DNA of 64,000 bases, taken from Sphaerolaimus hirsutus. Taxonomy: Eukaryota; Nematoda; Chromadorea; Monhysterida; Sphaerolaimidae. A program made the translations under genes and the position numbers. This document shows, piece after piece, positions 1-12,080 of this stretch; the stretch's first letter is position 1, and each line of letters begins with the position of its first letter. The stretch lies in contig OZ038452.1 of NCBI GenBank assembly GCA_964036195.1, positions 5,636,704-5,700,703 on the forward strand, read 5' to 3'. The notes beneath the pieces are model-generated. The model had not been told where the DNA came from. It did no database searches and saw only the letters and a program-made list of their open reading frames with translations.

Positions 1-1535
1 TGACAAAAGCTGCGGTCTGTGATCCAGGCAATGCTAAAAAACACAATGCAATGCACATGTTAAAAACAATGACTGTGTTATGTTAGAACAGGGCAGGAGT
101 AGGAAAGGGGGGGTTGGGCAGGTACTGTCAAACCACCCAGCTATCAATCTGTCCTTGAGCCCGCTCAGCTATCTATCCATCCCAGAGGGAAAATTTTGGG
201 AAAACCCACCACCAAAATAAGCCAGCTAGCTATTTTTCATCTTTTAATAGACTTTCTCCTCCAAAATCAGTAGTGCATGTTTGTTATTGCCTATTTTCAG
301 CTACTTTGGCTATATATGTTCTTGCATACCAATTTTGAGCTATTATATTTGACCCTATATTTTGAACCCCCATGAAGCCCCCACAACCCCCCCAGAAAAT
401 TTTCCAGCTATCTGTCCCTCCAGACAAGCGATTTGCTATTTATCTATGTGACCCCCCAGAGGTGAAAAATGTAGTCTACCCCTGGAACAGGGTTACCGTC
501 TACATGCTTACCGTACATCCTCAAATAAGTCCCACTGGGAGTTAATAATTTGTCAGAAGTTTTTGAGGGGGGAGTTATTCGAGAGAGGGGAGTTATTGGA
601 AGGGGAGATATTATTTCATCAGAATTTTCAGTAAAATGTATGATTTATTTACTGCACAAATGGGGTAAATATTTCTGTAAGATACTCATTTGTAGGACCA
701 CATATTCACAATTGAATCAGTGAAATCAATCTTAGTGAACTCTTAGGGCACCCTTTTTTTGATTTCACTTGTGACAACCTATCTCCAGTTCCAGGGTGCG
801 CCAGAAGCTGAAACTTGGGGGAGATATTGGCACAACCCCCCTCTACTTTGCATGAATTGGGGGGGTCCGGGCGACCCCTTTACTGGGTGTGTCGCCATAA
901 GTGCAAAAATATTTTTTTTGGCTTTTCTGGTGTCCCGCAAGGGTCTGGCACCCACTGATTTCTGAGCTGTGGGAGGGGTAAAAATCTAAAATTTTGAGGA
1001 TGTGTTACCAACACCCCTCCCCTACTATACACTATTCAAAAATGTGAGATTAATGTGAAAAAAATGCTAAAATATTCTTTTGTTCTCTAAAAAACACAAC
1101 CCCCCAATAGATGGATGACAAAAAATTCACTTTTTGGAACTTTTTTATTAGACACTTGAAGAGCTAATTTACAATACTTTAAAGGGAAGGGTTTGATGAT
1201 TAGAGTTATGTAAAGAACCAGAGCTCACAAGAGAGGGGACTTATTCTAGAGGGGGAGTTATTCAAGAGGGGGACTTATTTGAGGATATATGGTATATATA
1301 AATATATATATATATAGACTCTTATTTTACATAGCAGTAATTGTTGCATTTTTCTGTCTGCATACATTACAATGAATATAAGTGCTATGGCTGCGTACAT
1401 TACAAACAAGAAATTAGTACTGGGAATTCAAGAAATTTCTGGTGAAATAATAACTTCCCCAGAAATACCCCCTCATTTACCCCCCCCCCACTCAAAATTT
1501 CCACTCTGAAAAAATTAACCCTCAGGGTGTAATTA
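1..1535. repeat. Gene-free repeat region with G-run/C-run fragments
   Basis: No supportable gene. The stretch holds degenerate copies of a dispersed family recognised by phrases such as agctatctatccatcccag (near 165) and by paired C-runs and G-runs (cccccc near 380-470, gggggagttatt near 585 and 1240). It also contains a decayed relative of the palindromic element at 28725-29041 (around 760-960: gggcgacccctttactggg). The short open frames here are explained by low-complexity G/C runs. Confidence 0.5.
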
Positions 1536-2030
1536 GAGGAAATATGGTATAATATTTTTTGAGAAATTTCCTGAAAGCCCCTTTTTGGTAAGCTAAATGC
1601 AATACTGTATTTCTCCTAATAGAAGGGTGCCCTTCTATTTATTTTGTAAACTTTTTACCCACCCTTCTATTGGAAGCTGTCCTATTTTTTCACCTTAAGC
1701 CACCTTTAGTGGGGGGTTACGCCTATATACCACATAAATATCAGCTTTCCACCCCACCCACAGCAGGAGATAGAGCATCCGCAGTGGAATCAAAAATAGG
1801 GGGCCGGACTTGAATGGGCAGGTGTTTATATAAGCAAATATATACCGTATTTCCACTAAATACCCCCAGGGGGTTTATTTTTCCAGAGTTGAAATTTTGA
1901 GGGGGGTATTTTGAGGTGGGGCTTATTCGAAGGGGGGGTCTATTATTTTGTCAGAAATTTTCATGAAATTCATAGTGGAGAGTACGCTTTTGTATACCTA
2001 AAACCGGTGATCAACAAACCAAAAATAAGG

Positions 2031-2483
2031 TACCGTATTACCTCGAAATACCCCCATGGGGGTATATTATTTCGCCAGCAAAATTTGAGGGGGGGTTAAT
2101 TCGAGGGGGGGTTTATTCGAGGGGGGGTTTATTATTTTGTCAGAAATTTTTGTAAGGATCGTAGTAAATAGTAGGCATTTGCGTACCCAAAATAGGTAAT
2201 AAATGTGTCCAAACAGGATATATTTGGACATAAAAACGTAGATAGCTAGACAAACTACTCTATGTGTAGCTGCAATGCAAATTAACAGTAATATACATCA
2301 TGTACATTGCGTACATGACGTATTTATTATGTACATGACGTACATCATTCCGAAGGGGGGGGGGGGGGGTATTTCGAGGGGGGGGGGGGGGTTTATTATT
2401 TCCCCAGCCCATTTTGAGGGGGGGTTAATTCGAGGGGGGGGGTTAATTCAAGGGGGGGGGGGATAATTCGAGGTAATACGGTA
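2031..2483. mobile_element. Inverted-repeat MITE of the ACCGTATTTCCTCGAAATA family
   Basis: Left end taccgtattacctcgaaata and right end attcgaggtaatacggta are inverted copies. The interior is rich in long G runs on this strand (2345-2460) and contains an internal palindrome of tgtacatga/tcatgtaca motifs. No transposase is present, so it is non-autonomous. The same ends recur many times in the window, for example 13332-13737, 14312-14934, 16036-16467 and 28062-28297. Each copy has C-runs next to one end and G-runs next to the other on the same strand. Confidence 0.65.
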
Positions 2484-2673
2484 CATATATTTAGACACCC
2501 ATTGACACCCATGGACATATAGACACCCATTGCTACAAAAACCAGTATATGTGTAGCTGCGATGCAAACTGCGACCACTATGTACACCATGTACATTTCA
2601 TACATGGTGTACATCATTTCAGACGAGGAAATTCCGAGGGGGGTTTATTTTTCCCCGCTCAAAGATACCTGGG

Positions 2674-3530
2674 GGTAGGGTGTCAAAAATTTTTTTTACG
2701 GAAAACGGAAAGGTATAAATTTTCAACTTTACGGAAAACGGAAAATGGAAAGGTAAAAAAAATTATCAGTCGGAAAATGGAAACGGAAAGGTAAAAAAAT
2801 TTCACTCACCGAAAACGGAAAGGTAAAAAAAAATATCGCTGGAAAACGGAAAATGAAATGCCGGAAAACGGAAAACAGAAAGCGAAATTTTCATGGAAAC
2901 AGAAAAAATAAAACTGAAATTTGCACGGAAATGGACAAATTTGCAGGAGGAAAACCTGCATGCAAGTTTGCCTGTTTGGCTTTGATTGTGGTAGCTGTAC
3001 ATTCTGCAACTATAAATCATGCCAGTAACTTCACTTGTAGTTCAAGCTTAACTGAACCAACAAAAAATAATCATCAAAAGGTAGCAAAAGTACACTACAA
3101 CAACAATAAGAATTTAGCAAAAGTGAACTTTGATGTATCTGAACAGTAAGAAGTATACTCAGCAGACTGCAAAGTATGTGTCCAAATTACTTTTGTGTTT
3201 TTTTACAGATTTGGATACAGATAAAAATGATGAATGACACAAGAACCTGGTAGTTAAAAACACCATAGTGAAAAAAGATAAATACAGATTGGAAAATAAT
3301 GGAAAAATGCCAGATAACTGAAAATTGAGCCAGAACATAAAAAAATGGCCTGGAAAATGGAAACGGAAAGGTAAAAAAAATTTCAGCCGGAAAACGGAAA
3401 AATGGGCCGGAAAAACGGAAGACGGAAAGGTAAGAAAATTTCAGCTGCCGGAAAACCGGAAAGGTAAAAAATTTTCCTGCGGAAAAGCGGAAACGGAAAC
3501 GGAAACTGAAATTTGACACTCTACCTGGAG
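2674..3530. mobile_element. Degenerate GGAAAACGGAAA-rich element with TAGGGTGTCAA ends
   Basis: The left end gtagggtgtcaaaaa (near 2675) and right end tttgacactctacc (near 3513) are inverted. The interior is long arrays of ggaaaacggaaa variants. It is an older copy of the elements at 40234-40765 and 60534-61044, which keep cleaner ends. The predicted short proteins are low-complexity shadows of the repeat. Confidence 0.55.
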
Positions 3531-5099
3531 GTGTTTCGTGGGGGGGGGGTGGGTAGATTCAGGGGGGGGGTATTGTGAGGAAATACAGTAGTCAAAACAG
3601 TTGAAAATAACCAATAATGAACATGTATTAGCGATTTTGGAAGTGAAAATCTATTTTAAAAATATTAAAAGTAGCAATTTTGAGCAACAATTTAGGTAAA
3701 ATTTCTCAAAAATCCCTCCGGATAGGTAGATAGCTGGGCAATTTTGGGGGGGGGGGTTCGGTGGATAGTAGTGAAAAAATTTGCTTCCGGGATAGATAGA
3801 TAGATAGATAAGTTTGCTTCCCACAAATCGAACTTTAGCAATAACTTACGTGTAAACTACACCATTTGATCTGAAAATTTGAATGAGGATACTTTTCAAA
3901 ATGAGCTTTTCATTGGTGCTGTCGGTTTTATGCTGGCTCAATGTATGTGTTCCAAATTTTTTTATCGTTGAATTTTGTGATTCCCGCAGTTTGGTGTGTC
4001 TGACCATGTTATGGGTGAGTGAGACAATTACGTCCTCCCTCGACAACCAGCCATAGTGAATATGCATTCCCCCTATCACTCACTATATATAGTCGGTGGA
4101 CTTGATGGCTTGCCCTCAATACTTATGTCCTCGTCCAGCAATGCAGCAATGACAAACTTATGTTAGAATTTCCAAAGGGGTACCGTAGCCTCCGGGAACG
4201 CAGCGTATGGTAGGCTTCTATCTTTACGTTCTAGCTATCAAATTCTAACATCAGTTTCCTGTTGCTGCTGAGATGGATGAAGACATAAGTATGTGCGAGG
4301 GCAGGCCATCAAGTCCGTCGACTATACTACTTGCTCACACACTTATATAAGCAACTGTGGTAAACTTCAGCACCTGTTGTAAAATGAACTCAATCAATCA
4401 ATCAATCAAAGGTAAGCGCATTCTGGAGCCATACCCCTTCAGAGGTTATGCTCCTCTCCCTTCCTAACGTACCACTGAGCTACCCAGCTACTTGTTGTGC
4501 CGGATCTGATTTGGACTATCAGTCCAATTGATACTCATTGTCGTCACAAAAAAAATGAAAAAAACACGTTCGCAGCTCGTGGCGACAATTGACAACAAAA
4601 ATCAGGCTCACATGACAACACTTTTTTTCTTGTGACGACAAGCGCTCATCGCCGCATTGTCGCCAATCAAAAGCTTGTGCCGGCAACAACATTTTTTCGA
4701 TCAAAAAAAGCGAACCGACAACGTCAAATTTTTCAAATGCTTATAACTCTGGAACAAAGAGGCCGATTTATCTGAAATTTGGCATGTGAGTGCACCTAAC
4801 TAGTGAGTATACTGACCTGTTTTTTCTCGCAGATATGGAACTTTATTCTGGATTTATGGAACTTTTTCACTTTTTGATTTGTCGGCACATTTTGCAGTGT
4901 AAACGCCGCTTTACGCATGTAAACCCATTATGCATCTAGAACCAGAACGCATTTAATCATACCCGGCATGCTGAAACTATTAATGGATGTAGATGTCCAG
5001 AGGATTTGTAGATAGCGTTTATTGAACCCGTCGAACCCTTTACCGTCACCCAGTCACACATATAACTACTCAAAAAGGGATCACTGAATTCGGGGAAAG

Positions 5100-5825
5100 C
5101 TCAAAATCCAAGTGCGCATAATCCAATCAGGCATAATCCAAGCAATTTTTGCGCATAATCCAAGCACTATCAGTGTAATGTTACATGGAATTTTTGTGCT
5201 GCTAAGTGCAGCATAATCCAAGCAGAAATGAGGCATAATCCAAGCATAATCCAAGCAAGCACTCTTCTTATGTAATTATGTATTTAAGTACAGTACAGTG
5301 CAAATGTGCATGCAGCATTATTAGGGGTGTGCAAAGTTCACACACAGATCAATGGCATTAATTACAGTGTGCATTACAGTTGTGTTGTTGCTGATTCTTT
5401 TTAGAATCTATTCATATAATATAGAAATAGATATATATAATATAAATTATTATGTACAAAATATACAATGCAACAATATATAATAAAACTATTTAGGAAT
5501 ACAAATAAGATTCCATACAAAATTGATGTTGATTCCTCTTAATTGCACTGACATCGCTATTAGTTACACATAAAAAATTGACCCCATAGAATACATAAAT
5601 ACAACATATATGAAGAGTGTTAGGTGAGCGGTGCCTGGATTATGGCTGGTTTTTGCTTGGATTATGCCTGGTTTTTGCTTGGATTATGCTCCATTTTTGG
5701 TAAGGGTGTTTTGCTTGGATTATGAAGCATTTTGTTTGGATTATGCTGCACTTATGCTTGGATTATACCCATTTTGTGCTTGGATTATGCCTGCTTGGAT
5801 TATGCACACTTGGATTATGCTGCAG
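5100..5825. repeat. Large inverted repeat of the unit gcataatccaagca
   Basis: The left arm (about 5105-5260) repeats gcataatccaagca. The right arm (about 5635-5820) repeats its reverse complement, tgcttggattatgc. The AT-rich loop between them has no open frame of note. It reads as a foldback element whose arms are themselves short tandem arrays. Confidence 0.6.
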
Positions 5826-5965
5826 ACTCCTGAATTCGCACACATCAAAGGAACACAAATCACACAACTTCCAACAATATGCAAAAAATTTGCCTCTGGT
5901 ATAGATAGATAAATAGCTGGGCCGTTTGGGGTGGATAACCCGCCCCTTTTTTTAGGGGGTGCACT

Positions 5966-6201
5966 GATACGCACATCTGCCCGTTACGCACATTTGCCCA
6001 TTTTTTTCACTTGACACTTGTTCACTGTTTTCTTTCACTTGACACATTTTCAAGTGATTTTCAGATATGAGTGAAGTTAAAAAAGTTCACTAATGTCATT
6101 GCGCAACTTTTTTCACTTCACTCATATCTGAAAATCACTTGAAAAATTGTCAAGTGAAAAAACGGGCAAATGTGCGTAACGGGCAGATGTGCGTATCAGG
6201 C
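5966..6201. mobile_element. Short inverted-repeat element (ctgatacgcacatctgccc ends)
   Basis: The arms ctgatacgcacatctgccc... and ...gggcagatgtgcgtatcag are near-perfect inverted copies about 90 bp long (acttgacac / gtgtcaagt inside), with a short central spacer. No coding sequence. It is a typical foldback or MITE structure. Confidence 0.65.
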
Positions 6202-6310
6202 CTGCCCCCTTTCTTACCCCTGCGGGTATAATGTGTCTATAATGGATGTAGATGCGTAATGGGTTTACATATGCAGATTAGGCCTGACCCGCTGGAAAGA
6301 ATTCACACAA

Positions 6311-7172
6311 TTGAGGCTTCTAGTTCCGAATGTCGGTATCTCCATCATTTTAGGTTTTTCCAAAATCGCATTTGAAACTTCAACGTTGGCCCGAGCGGGC
6401 AATTTTCAAATGATAACCCTTGCCCAAAACTTTTTGAAAAGCTTATAAATTTCGCTACATTTTCCATATTTACAGCCCTGTGGCCGGCGTAAATAGCTAG
6501 ACTTATAATGATTTAATTGACAGCAGGTCAGCAGACTCAGTGGAGATACCCTGTTTCGAGAGATTTTTTTCAAAAAAATCACTCGAAACAGGGTATCTCC
6601 ACTTAGTCCGTGGGATCAACTGGGCGGTGGTGCTGCCATTCTGCTGGCCCATGGCCCCACTTGAGAGCAAATTTACCCTGAGAGCAGTGGAGATACCCTG
6701 TTTCGGACAAAGACTTTTTGGAGATACCCTGTTTCGGACAAAGATTTTTTTGGAGATACCCTGTTTCGGATGATTTTTTTCAAAAACTGGTTTGGAATTC
6801 TATACCGTAATTCGGATGATTTTTTCTGTTTTGTATGGGAATTTGGACTGATTGCTTCAAATCTATACCGTAATTCGGATGATTTTTTCCGTCGGTGGAG
6901 ATACCCTGTTTCGAGTGAAATTTTTGGTGGCTCTTTTTGGAGATACCCTGTTTCGAGTGAAATTTTCCCAATTTGAGGGTGGAGATACCCTGTTTTGGAT
7001 GATTTTTTTTGTTTTTTCAAAAAATCGGCATATCTGTATCTCGGGAACAGTATATGATATTGAGAAAATTATTTTGCTATCATGATGAAATAAGTGCACT
7101 TATCACAGATTCGCACTTAACTCATTTTTTTCCACTTTGGTCTTTACCGACATTCGGAACTAGATGCCTCAA
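6311..7172. mobile_element. Inverted-repeat element with TTGAGGC-TCTAGTTCCGAATG ends
   Basis: Left end ttgaggcttctagttccgaa and right end ttcggaactagatgcctcaa are inverted copies. The interior carries several copies of ggagataccctgtttcg in both orientations, the two nearest the left end forming a hairpin (6541-6602). The terminal TTGAGGC is shared with the longer elements at 10884-11524 and 44756-45373, so these may be related families. No transposase is visible. Confidence 0.65.
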
Positions 7173-7194
7173 TTGAACGTGCATGTTTACCAGG

Positions 7195-7414
7195 TGCCAG
7201 TACCGCAAAATGATAAGTGAGAAGTGAAATGGCAAAGGCGAAGTGAATCGGCAAGTGAATTGGCAAGTGAGATGGCGAAAGCGAAGAGAAATCACTTTTT
7301 ATTTTTATTTTTAAACTTCGCTTTTGCCAATTCACTTGCCGTTTCACTTCGCCTTTGCGCTTTTACTTCGCATTTGCCATTTCACTTCTCACTTCTCATG
7401 TTGCGGAACTGTCC
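7195..7414. mobile_element. TGCCAGTNCCGCAA-ended element with CCAGG-like flank
   Basis: The element begins tgccagtaccgcaaaatg and ends ttgcggaactgtcc, an imperfect terminal inverted repeat. The flanks are CCAGG (7190-7194) and CCAGT (7415-7419), a 4/5 match to the CCWGG duplication seen around the introner copies. The interior repeats agtgaaatggcaaaggcgaag and its reverse complement. A related element lies in an intron of the PAN-domain gene (42525-42690). Confidence 0.55.
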
Positions 7415-8051
7415 CCAGTTTGGCTGAAACAGAAAACAGAAAGTTAAGCTGGGAAAGGGAAAATTAGATGTAAAAAACAAACAGAAAATTTAGCCAGAAA
7501 ATCGAAACAAGGCGGATAAAGCAAAAATTGAGCTGGAAAATGGAAAAGGTGGAAAACTGAAAATTTTGCTGGAGTACGGAAAATGAGCCAGAAAGGCGGA
7601 AACGGGAAAAGTTTGCCTGCGGAAAGCGGAAACGGAAAAGATAATACAGAACGTTGACACCCTATTTAGTTTGCATAGATACTACAATGACAACGATGTG
7701 GGATGCTTGAAGATACCTAGTTTACTATGGTTAAAGATTACAAAAGTGCCAAAAGCGATATGTCTACCTAACAACACGCTACATCACTGCAGGCCGGTGG
7801 TGAACGTTTCCCCCCTGGCGCTTTGCATTTGTCATTGGAAGAATGTTTGTATTATAGTGGATCTGCCGGTAGATTTAGCTGGCCTGGGGCAAAATCCAAA
7901 CCGCCAAGGGATTTAGCAATTCCGATGGGGAATCGGATCAGATTTGACGGTATTTGGAGCCTTGAATCGGAATTCTGCCTGATGATTCTTAAAAAAGTGT
8001 TGTTTTTTTCGTGTTGAAAACAACATTTCTCGACGATGCCTTCACACCAGG

Positions 8052-8249
8052 AGCCACTCCCAAACCCTGTAAAGTGTAAAGTGTGAAATGTCATGTAAAA
8101 TGTCAATCAAAACAAAAAAGAAGATTTTATTACTGAACCTTACATGACAGTTGATACTTCACATTTTGTCATGCCAATTAACACTTTGCATGACATTTTA
8201 CATGGCATTTGACACTTTACTTTACACTTTACAGTTTCTGAAGTTGGCA
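8052..8249. mobile_element. Introner-family element, intergenic copy
   Basis: The ends agccactcccaaaccctgtaaa and ctgaagttggca belong to the TGCCAGTCCCAGACCCTG family. The element is bounded by CCAGG on both sides (8047-8051 and 8250-8254), a perfect 5-bp duplication. The interior is the family's aaatgtcatgtaaaatg / gacattttacatgaca motifs. It lies outside any recognised gene, showing that the family also inserts in non-coding DNA. Confidence 0.75.
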
Positions 8250-8254
8250 CCAGG

Positions 8255-8441
8255 GCCACTCCCAAACCCTCTAAAAATGTCAAGTTCCCACATGGTGTCA
8301 AAAGTCATGTAAAATGCCCTGTAAAATCTCAAATGTCATGCAGGGTGTCAAAAGTCAAGTAAAATGCCCAGTAAAATGAAAGACAGGTAAATAATAAAAA
8401 CTGACATTTTCCAAGGCATTTTTATCCATCTGGTAGTGGAA
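8255..8441. mobile_element. Introner-family element abutting the previous copy
   Basis: It begins gccactcccaaaccctc immediately after the CCAGG at 8250-8254 and ends tggtagtggaa before CCAGC at 8442-8446. The two copies therefore appear to share one CCAGG, as if the second inserted into the target duplication of the first. It has the same aaatgtcatg / tgacatttt interior as other members. Confidence 0.6.
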
Positions 8442-9999
8442 CCAGCTGGCCGCGGGCCAATTTCAGATGATGCGTGAAATAAATGCAGCCGCGGCGCTGG
8501 GGGGGGGGCAGGAGTGAAGATCGAGTGGTTTCAGCGGTCCTTGAGTGCCGCTGCACGAATGCGCGCCGGCGCCGGGAGATTGGCCTGATCTAAATATGCG
8601 CGCAGTTTCAGACTGGCTCGCGGCTGGCTCGGCTTAGGTAGTCCACCGGCCGCACACTTTAAAGGTTAAAATACAATGTCAAGTACAATGTATGCCATCT
8701 GAATCAAACAAATAAATGTGTTATCATTACCGGTAGTCGAAATCATGCATTGTTAGGAATACTCTAGGTAATTGTGATATAATATAGGTAAATTAAGGGT
8801 ACGTATTTAATTTGATTTATTCGATTAATTTTATTTTGGTGTAATATATAATAATATTCCGATTTTGGCGTGGTTGATTCAAGTGCAAAAGCGCACTCGA
8901 TGTAAAAAGCTCTATCAATCAGGCATCCAGCAATAAATTACTTGACAGTCAGAGAGCCAGGGGTAGTGATGATAAAGCGCCAGGGCGTTGGTGGCAAGCG
9001 CCAAAAGCGTCATGCAGCTTTTCACGTGTGTGGCGCGGGTGAATCCACTATAACATGTTGTGTACTTTAACATGTTGTGGAATCTAAGATGTCAAGAAAC
9101 TATTGCAAGCAGCAGTCTGGCGTGAAATGTCGAGTTGTTCCCTGACACTGTGACGTGAAATGATGATGACGTGAAATGATAAAAATTGAATTTTTCAATT
9201 CGCTCTAGTTGTGGCTGATAACACTCAGTATTGGACACGATTAAGGTATTGATTCATATATTATCCTTAGAAAATTGTAGACCCGTAGCATGATCCACAC
9301 TCGTGTAATTAATTTCACGACGACATTTCACGTCATCATTTCACGTCGAATCGACGCTGAGCTCTAATTCCCGCTATACGGTAACATGTCCAGCGTGAAT
9401 GTAACATGCCAAGCCCAAGGTAGAATCTAACATGCAAAGCATACAACTGGCATGTCCTGAACATGTGGTCGCAATGCATGTACCGCAGAGCATGTTGTTG
9501 AGAGAGACTATTGTGGTCTTGCAGTATAGCAAGTTGACATCATTGCGTATTTTTAGTGTGTATTGTTTTGGCACTATTCTGTAAGAATTGGCAATAAAAA
9601 AATGGTTGCTTTTTGTAGGGGCGAATTTTTTTTGAAAAGTCCAAAAAATTTGAACATTCTATTTTTCTGAAAATTTTTTCTTTCTCAAATTTTTGAAATT
9701 CACACCTTGACAAACATGGTGATAATAATCGATCACTGATAATTATTTCATGCATGTGAGACATGCATTGCGACCGCATGTGTAGGGCATGTCAGTTTCA
9801 TGTGTTGCATGTTAGATTCACCTTTGGGCTTGGCATGTTATTTACATTCACGCTGCACATGTTACATTCGCGTTTTCGCATGTCAGTTTCCACAACATGT
9901 CAGATTCCCATGGTGGCATGTTAGATTCCACAACATGTTAAAGTAGGTAAAATACACAACATGTCAGAATGACCACACTCGTGTGAGTGTGACGCTAAG

Positions 10000-10090
10000 T
10001 GTCAATGGCACCACAGAAAAATAGCGCCAAGCGCCAAGAGCGCATTTTTTCTTCTAGCGCTACGCCAGGCGCCAGTGCCATGGCTCTTTT
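10000..10090. repeat. GCGCC-palindrome family fragment
   Basis: It contains gcgccaagcgccaagagcgc and gcgctacgccaggcgccagt followed by ccatggctcttttccatcac. This is a degenerate member of the compact GC-rich palindromic family best seen at 46412-46592 and 23437-23660. No gene is present. Confidence 0.5.
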
Positions 10091-10883
10091 CCATCACCAG
10101 CCAGGAGTCCAAAATATATTTCCTGAAACTTTGTTTGCCCGCCAATCAGCTGCATTCGCAGAGCAGAGAAATTTGAAAATTTGCTTTTTATTTTTGATCT
10201 CTAATTATTGTCATACCTGCAACACTGCGATTGAAACTCTTTAGCTTGTGTATCGTAGTCATATTTTATATAGGTATTTACGTATTAGCGTAATACCTAG
10301 TTTTATAGTATTTAATCGGCTTTCAGAAGTCTGATGGGTTTGATTTGAGTTTAATCTTCTGTTTAACCTTCGATTTAACAGAACGTAAAGCTGAAAATTA
10401 GCGAAATTAAATGGGGACATTTGGGTGAATATTTTTGCGCACTTCTTCAACCGCCAGCCACTTTTTTTACCGCAAAACCTCATTATAAAAATGTTTCACC
10501 GGTTTTTTTTCCTAATTACCTAGCTATGTTTGTTTTCGTTCGAAAGGAAGTTTTCCTCGATGTAAATTATTTAGGATCTGCCCCTGGGGAAACCCTTGGG
10601 GCGCCGGCCCCGTGCATTGCGTGTGTTCTATTTAGCATTACCGTATATTTTATTGTATCACTAAATACTGTAGTTACTTGTAGTTATAGTTACATTTAAG
10701 CTGTTTCTAATTTATCAATTTGAAAAACTGTATTTATTAAAAATCTAAAATCTAAAAACGGTCGCCAGACTAACACAGCGCACCAATGTCTCAGTGAAAA
10801 TATAGCAGGATGTTGTACGACACTTTGCAGCTAAATATGGAATCACCTGTTTATTTGTGTTGAGTGCCGACGACATACAATAA

Positions 10884-11524
10884 TTGAGGCGTCAAATTCT
10901 AAAAGTCGACAAGTCCAAAATATGAAAATTTAGAGTTAGACCCGGAAACGTCATCTGGGACTACGTCTGCACATTTTTCATAATTTTCCATAAATTTTTG
11001 ACCTCACGTGCCCATATGGCATAGTGCCAAATTTGACATTTTTGGGGAAAAATGCAAAAAAATGGGCAAGTAGTCGACAAGTCCACTTAGTTTTGGGCTA
11101 AAAGTCGACAAGTCCATCCTCTGCATTTTTTTTATGGGAAAAAGCGCAAGAAATGTGATAAGTCCACTGTGGACACCGATTTCTAAAAGGCGACGAGTCC
11201 ATAATTTTCCCATAAGGCAGCCTCGGCTTCCCCGGGAACAAAAACGTTCTCGCGTGCAAGAAGTCGACAAGTCCATTCCCCTCCCCGAAACAGTTTTACT
11301 CAGACGAAATGGAATTTTATGGACACCCAATTTTTAACATTTACGTTGAGTGAGGTGGCTGAAAATTTGACACTTTATTGTCAACATATGGAACTTAAAT
11401 GAAAACATGAGAGAGCCAAATTGGACACGCACCATGGGCCTGGAATTGGGTCTGAAGCTTAAAATGCGATTTACTCAAAATCACATTTTGTGGACTTGTC
11501 GACTTTTAGAATTAGACGCCTCAA
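10884..11524. mobile_element. TTGAGGCGTC...AAGTCGACAAGTCC inverted-repeat element, copy 1
   Basis: The left end (ttgaggcgtcaaattctaaa, then agtcgacaagtcc) is the inverse of the right end (ggacttgtcgacttttagaa ... gacgcctcaa). The element is about 640 bp and is closely similar along its whole length to 44756-45373. Internal copies of aagtcgacaagtcc recur about every 60-100 bp. Open frames of up to 108 codons occur on the minus strand in both copies, but the frames differ, so I do not call a gene. Confidence 0.7.
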
Positions 11525-11765
11525 TTAGTTTCTGAGTAGTTCTGCTTGCCATTTTATTTCTAATATTCTGCTGTGGGTCAATTAGCTATTTATTATTTAT
11601 AGGTTTTGCGTGCACGCCTCGACATTGAGGTAGTCTCTAGGTAGTCTCTGGGGCAAACTTTTAATTGTTTGCATTATCATATTTCTTTCGCCATCATTAT
11701 TAGTTTTTCAGTTATCGCCCGCTTATATTCATTAATTCATAGTCACTTATCGTAGCCAACCCGCT

Positions 11766-12080
11766 TGTAGTATATACACATGTAGTATATACACATGTAG
11801 TATATACACATGTAGTATATACACATGTAGTATATACACATGTAGTATATACACATGTAGTATATACACATGTAGTATATACACATGTAGTATATACACA
11901 TGTAGTATATACACATGTAGTATATACACATGTAGTATATACACATGTAGTATATACACATGTAGTATATACACATGTAGTATATACACATGTAGTATAT
12001 ACACATGTAGTATATACACATGTAGTATATACACATGTAGTATATACACATGTAGTATATACACATGTAGTATATACACA
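11766..12080. repeat. Perfect 15-bp tandem repeat, 21 copies
   Basis: The unit tgtagtatatacaca is repeated 21 times with no visible difference between copies (315 bp). Because 15 is a multiple of 3, all reverse frames stay open and give fake proteins of 110-146 residues made of five-residue repeats. The uniformity suggests recent expansion or ongoing homogenisation. No promoter or coding context supports translation. Confidence 0.95.
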
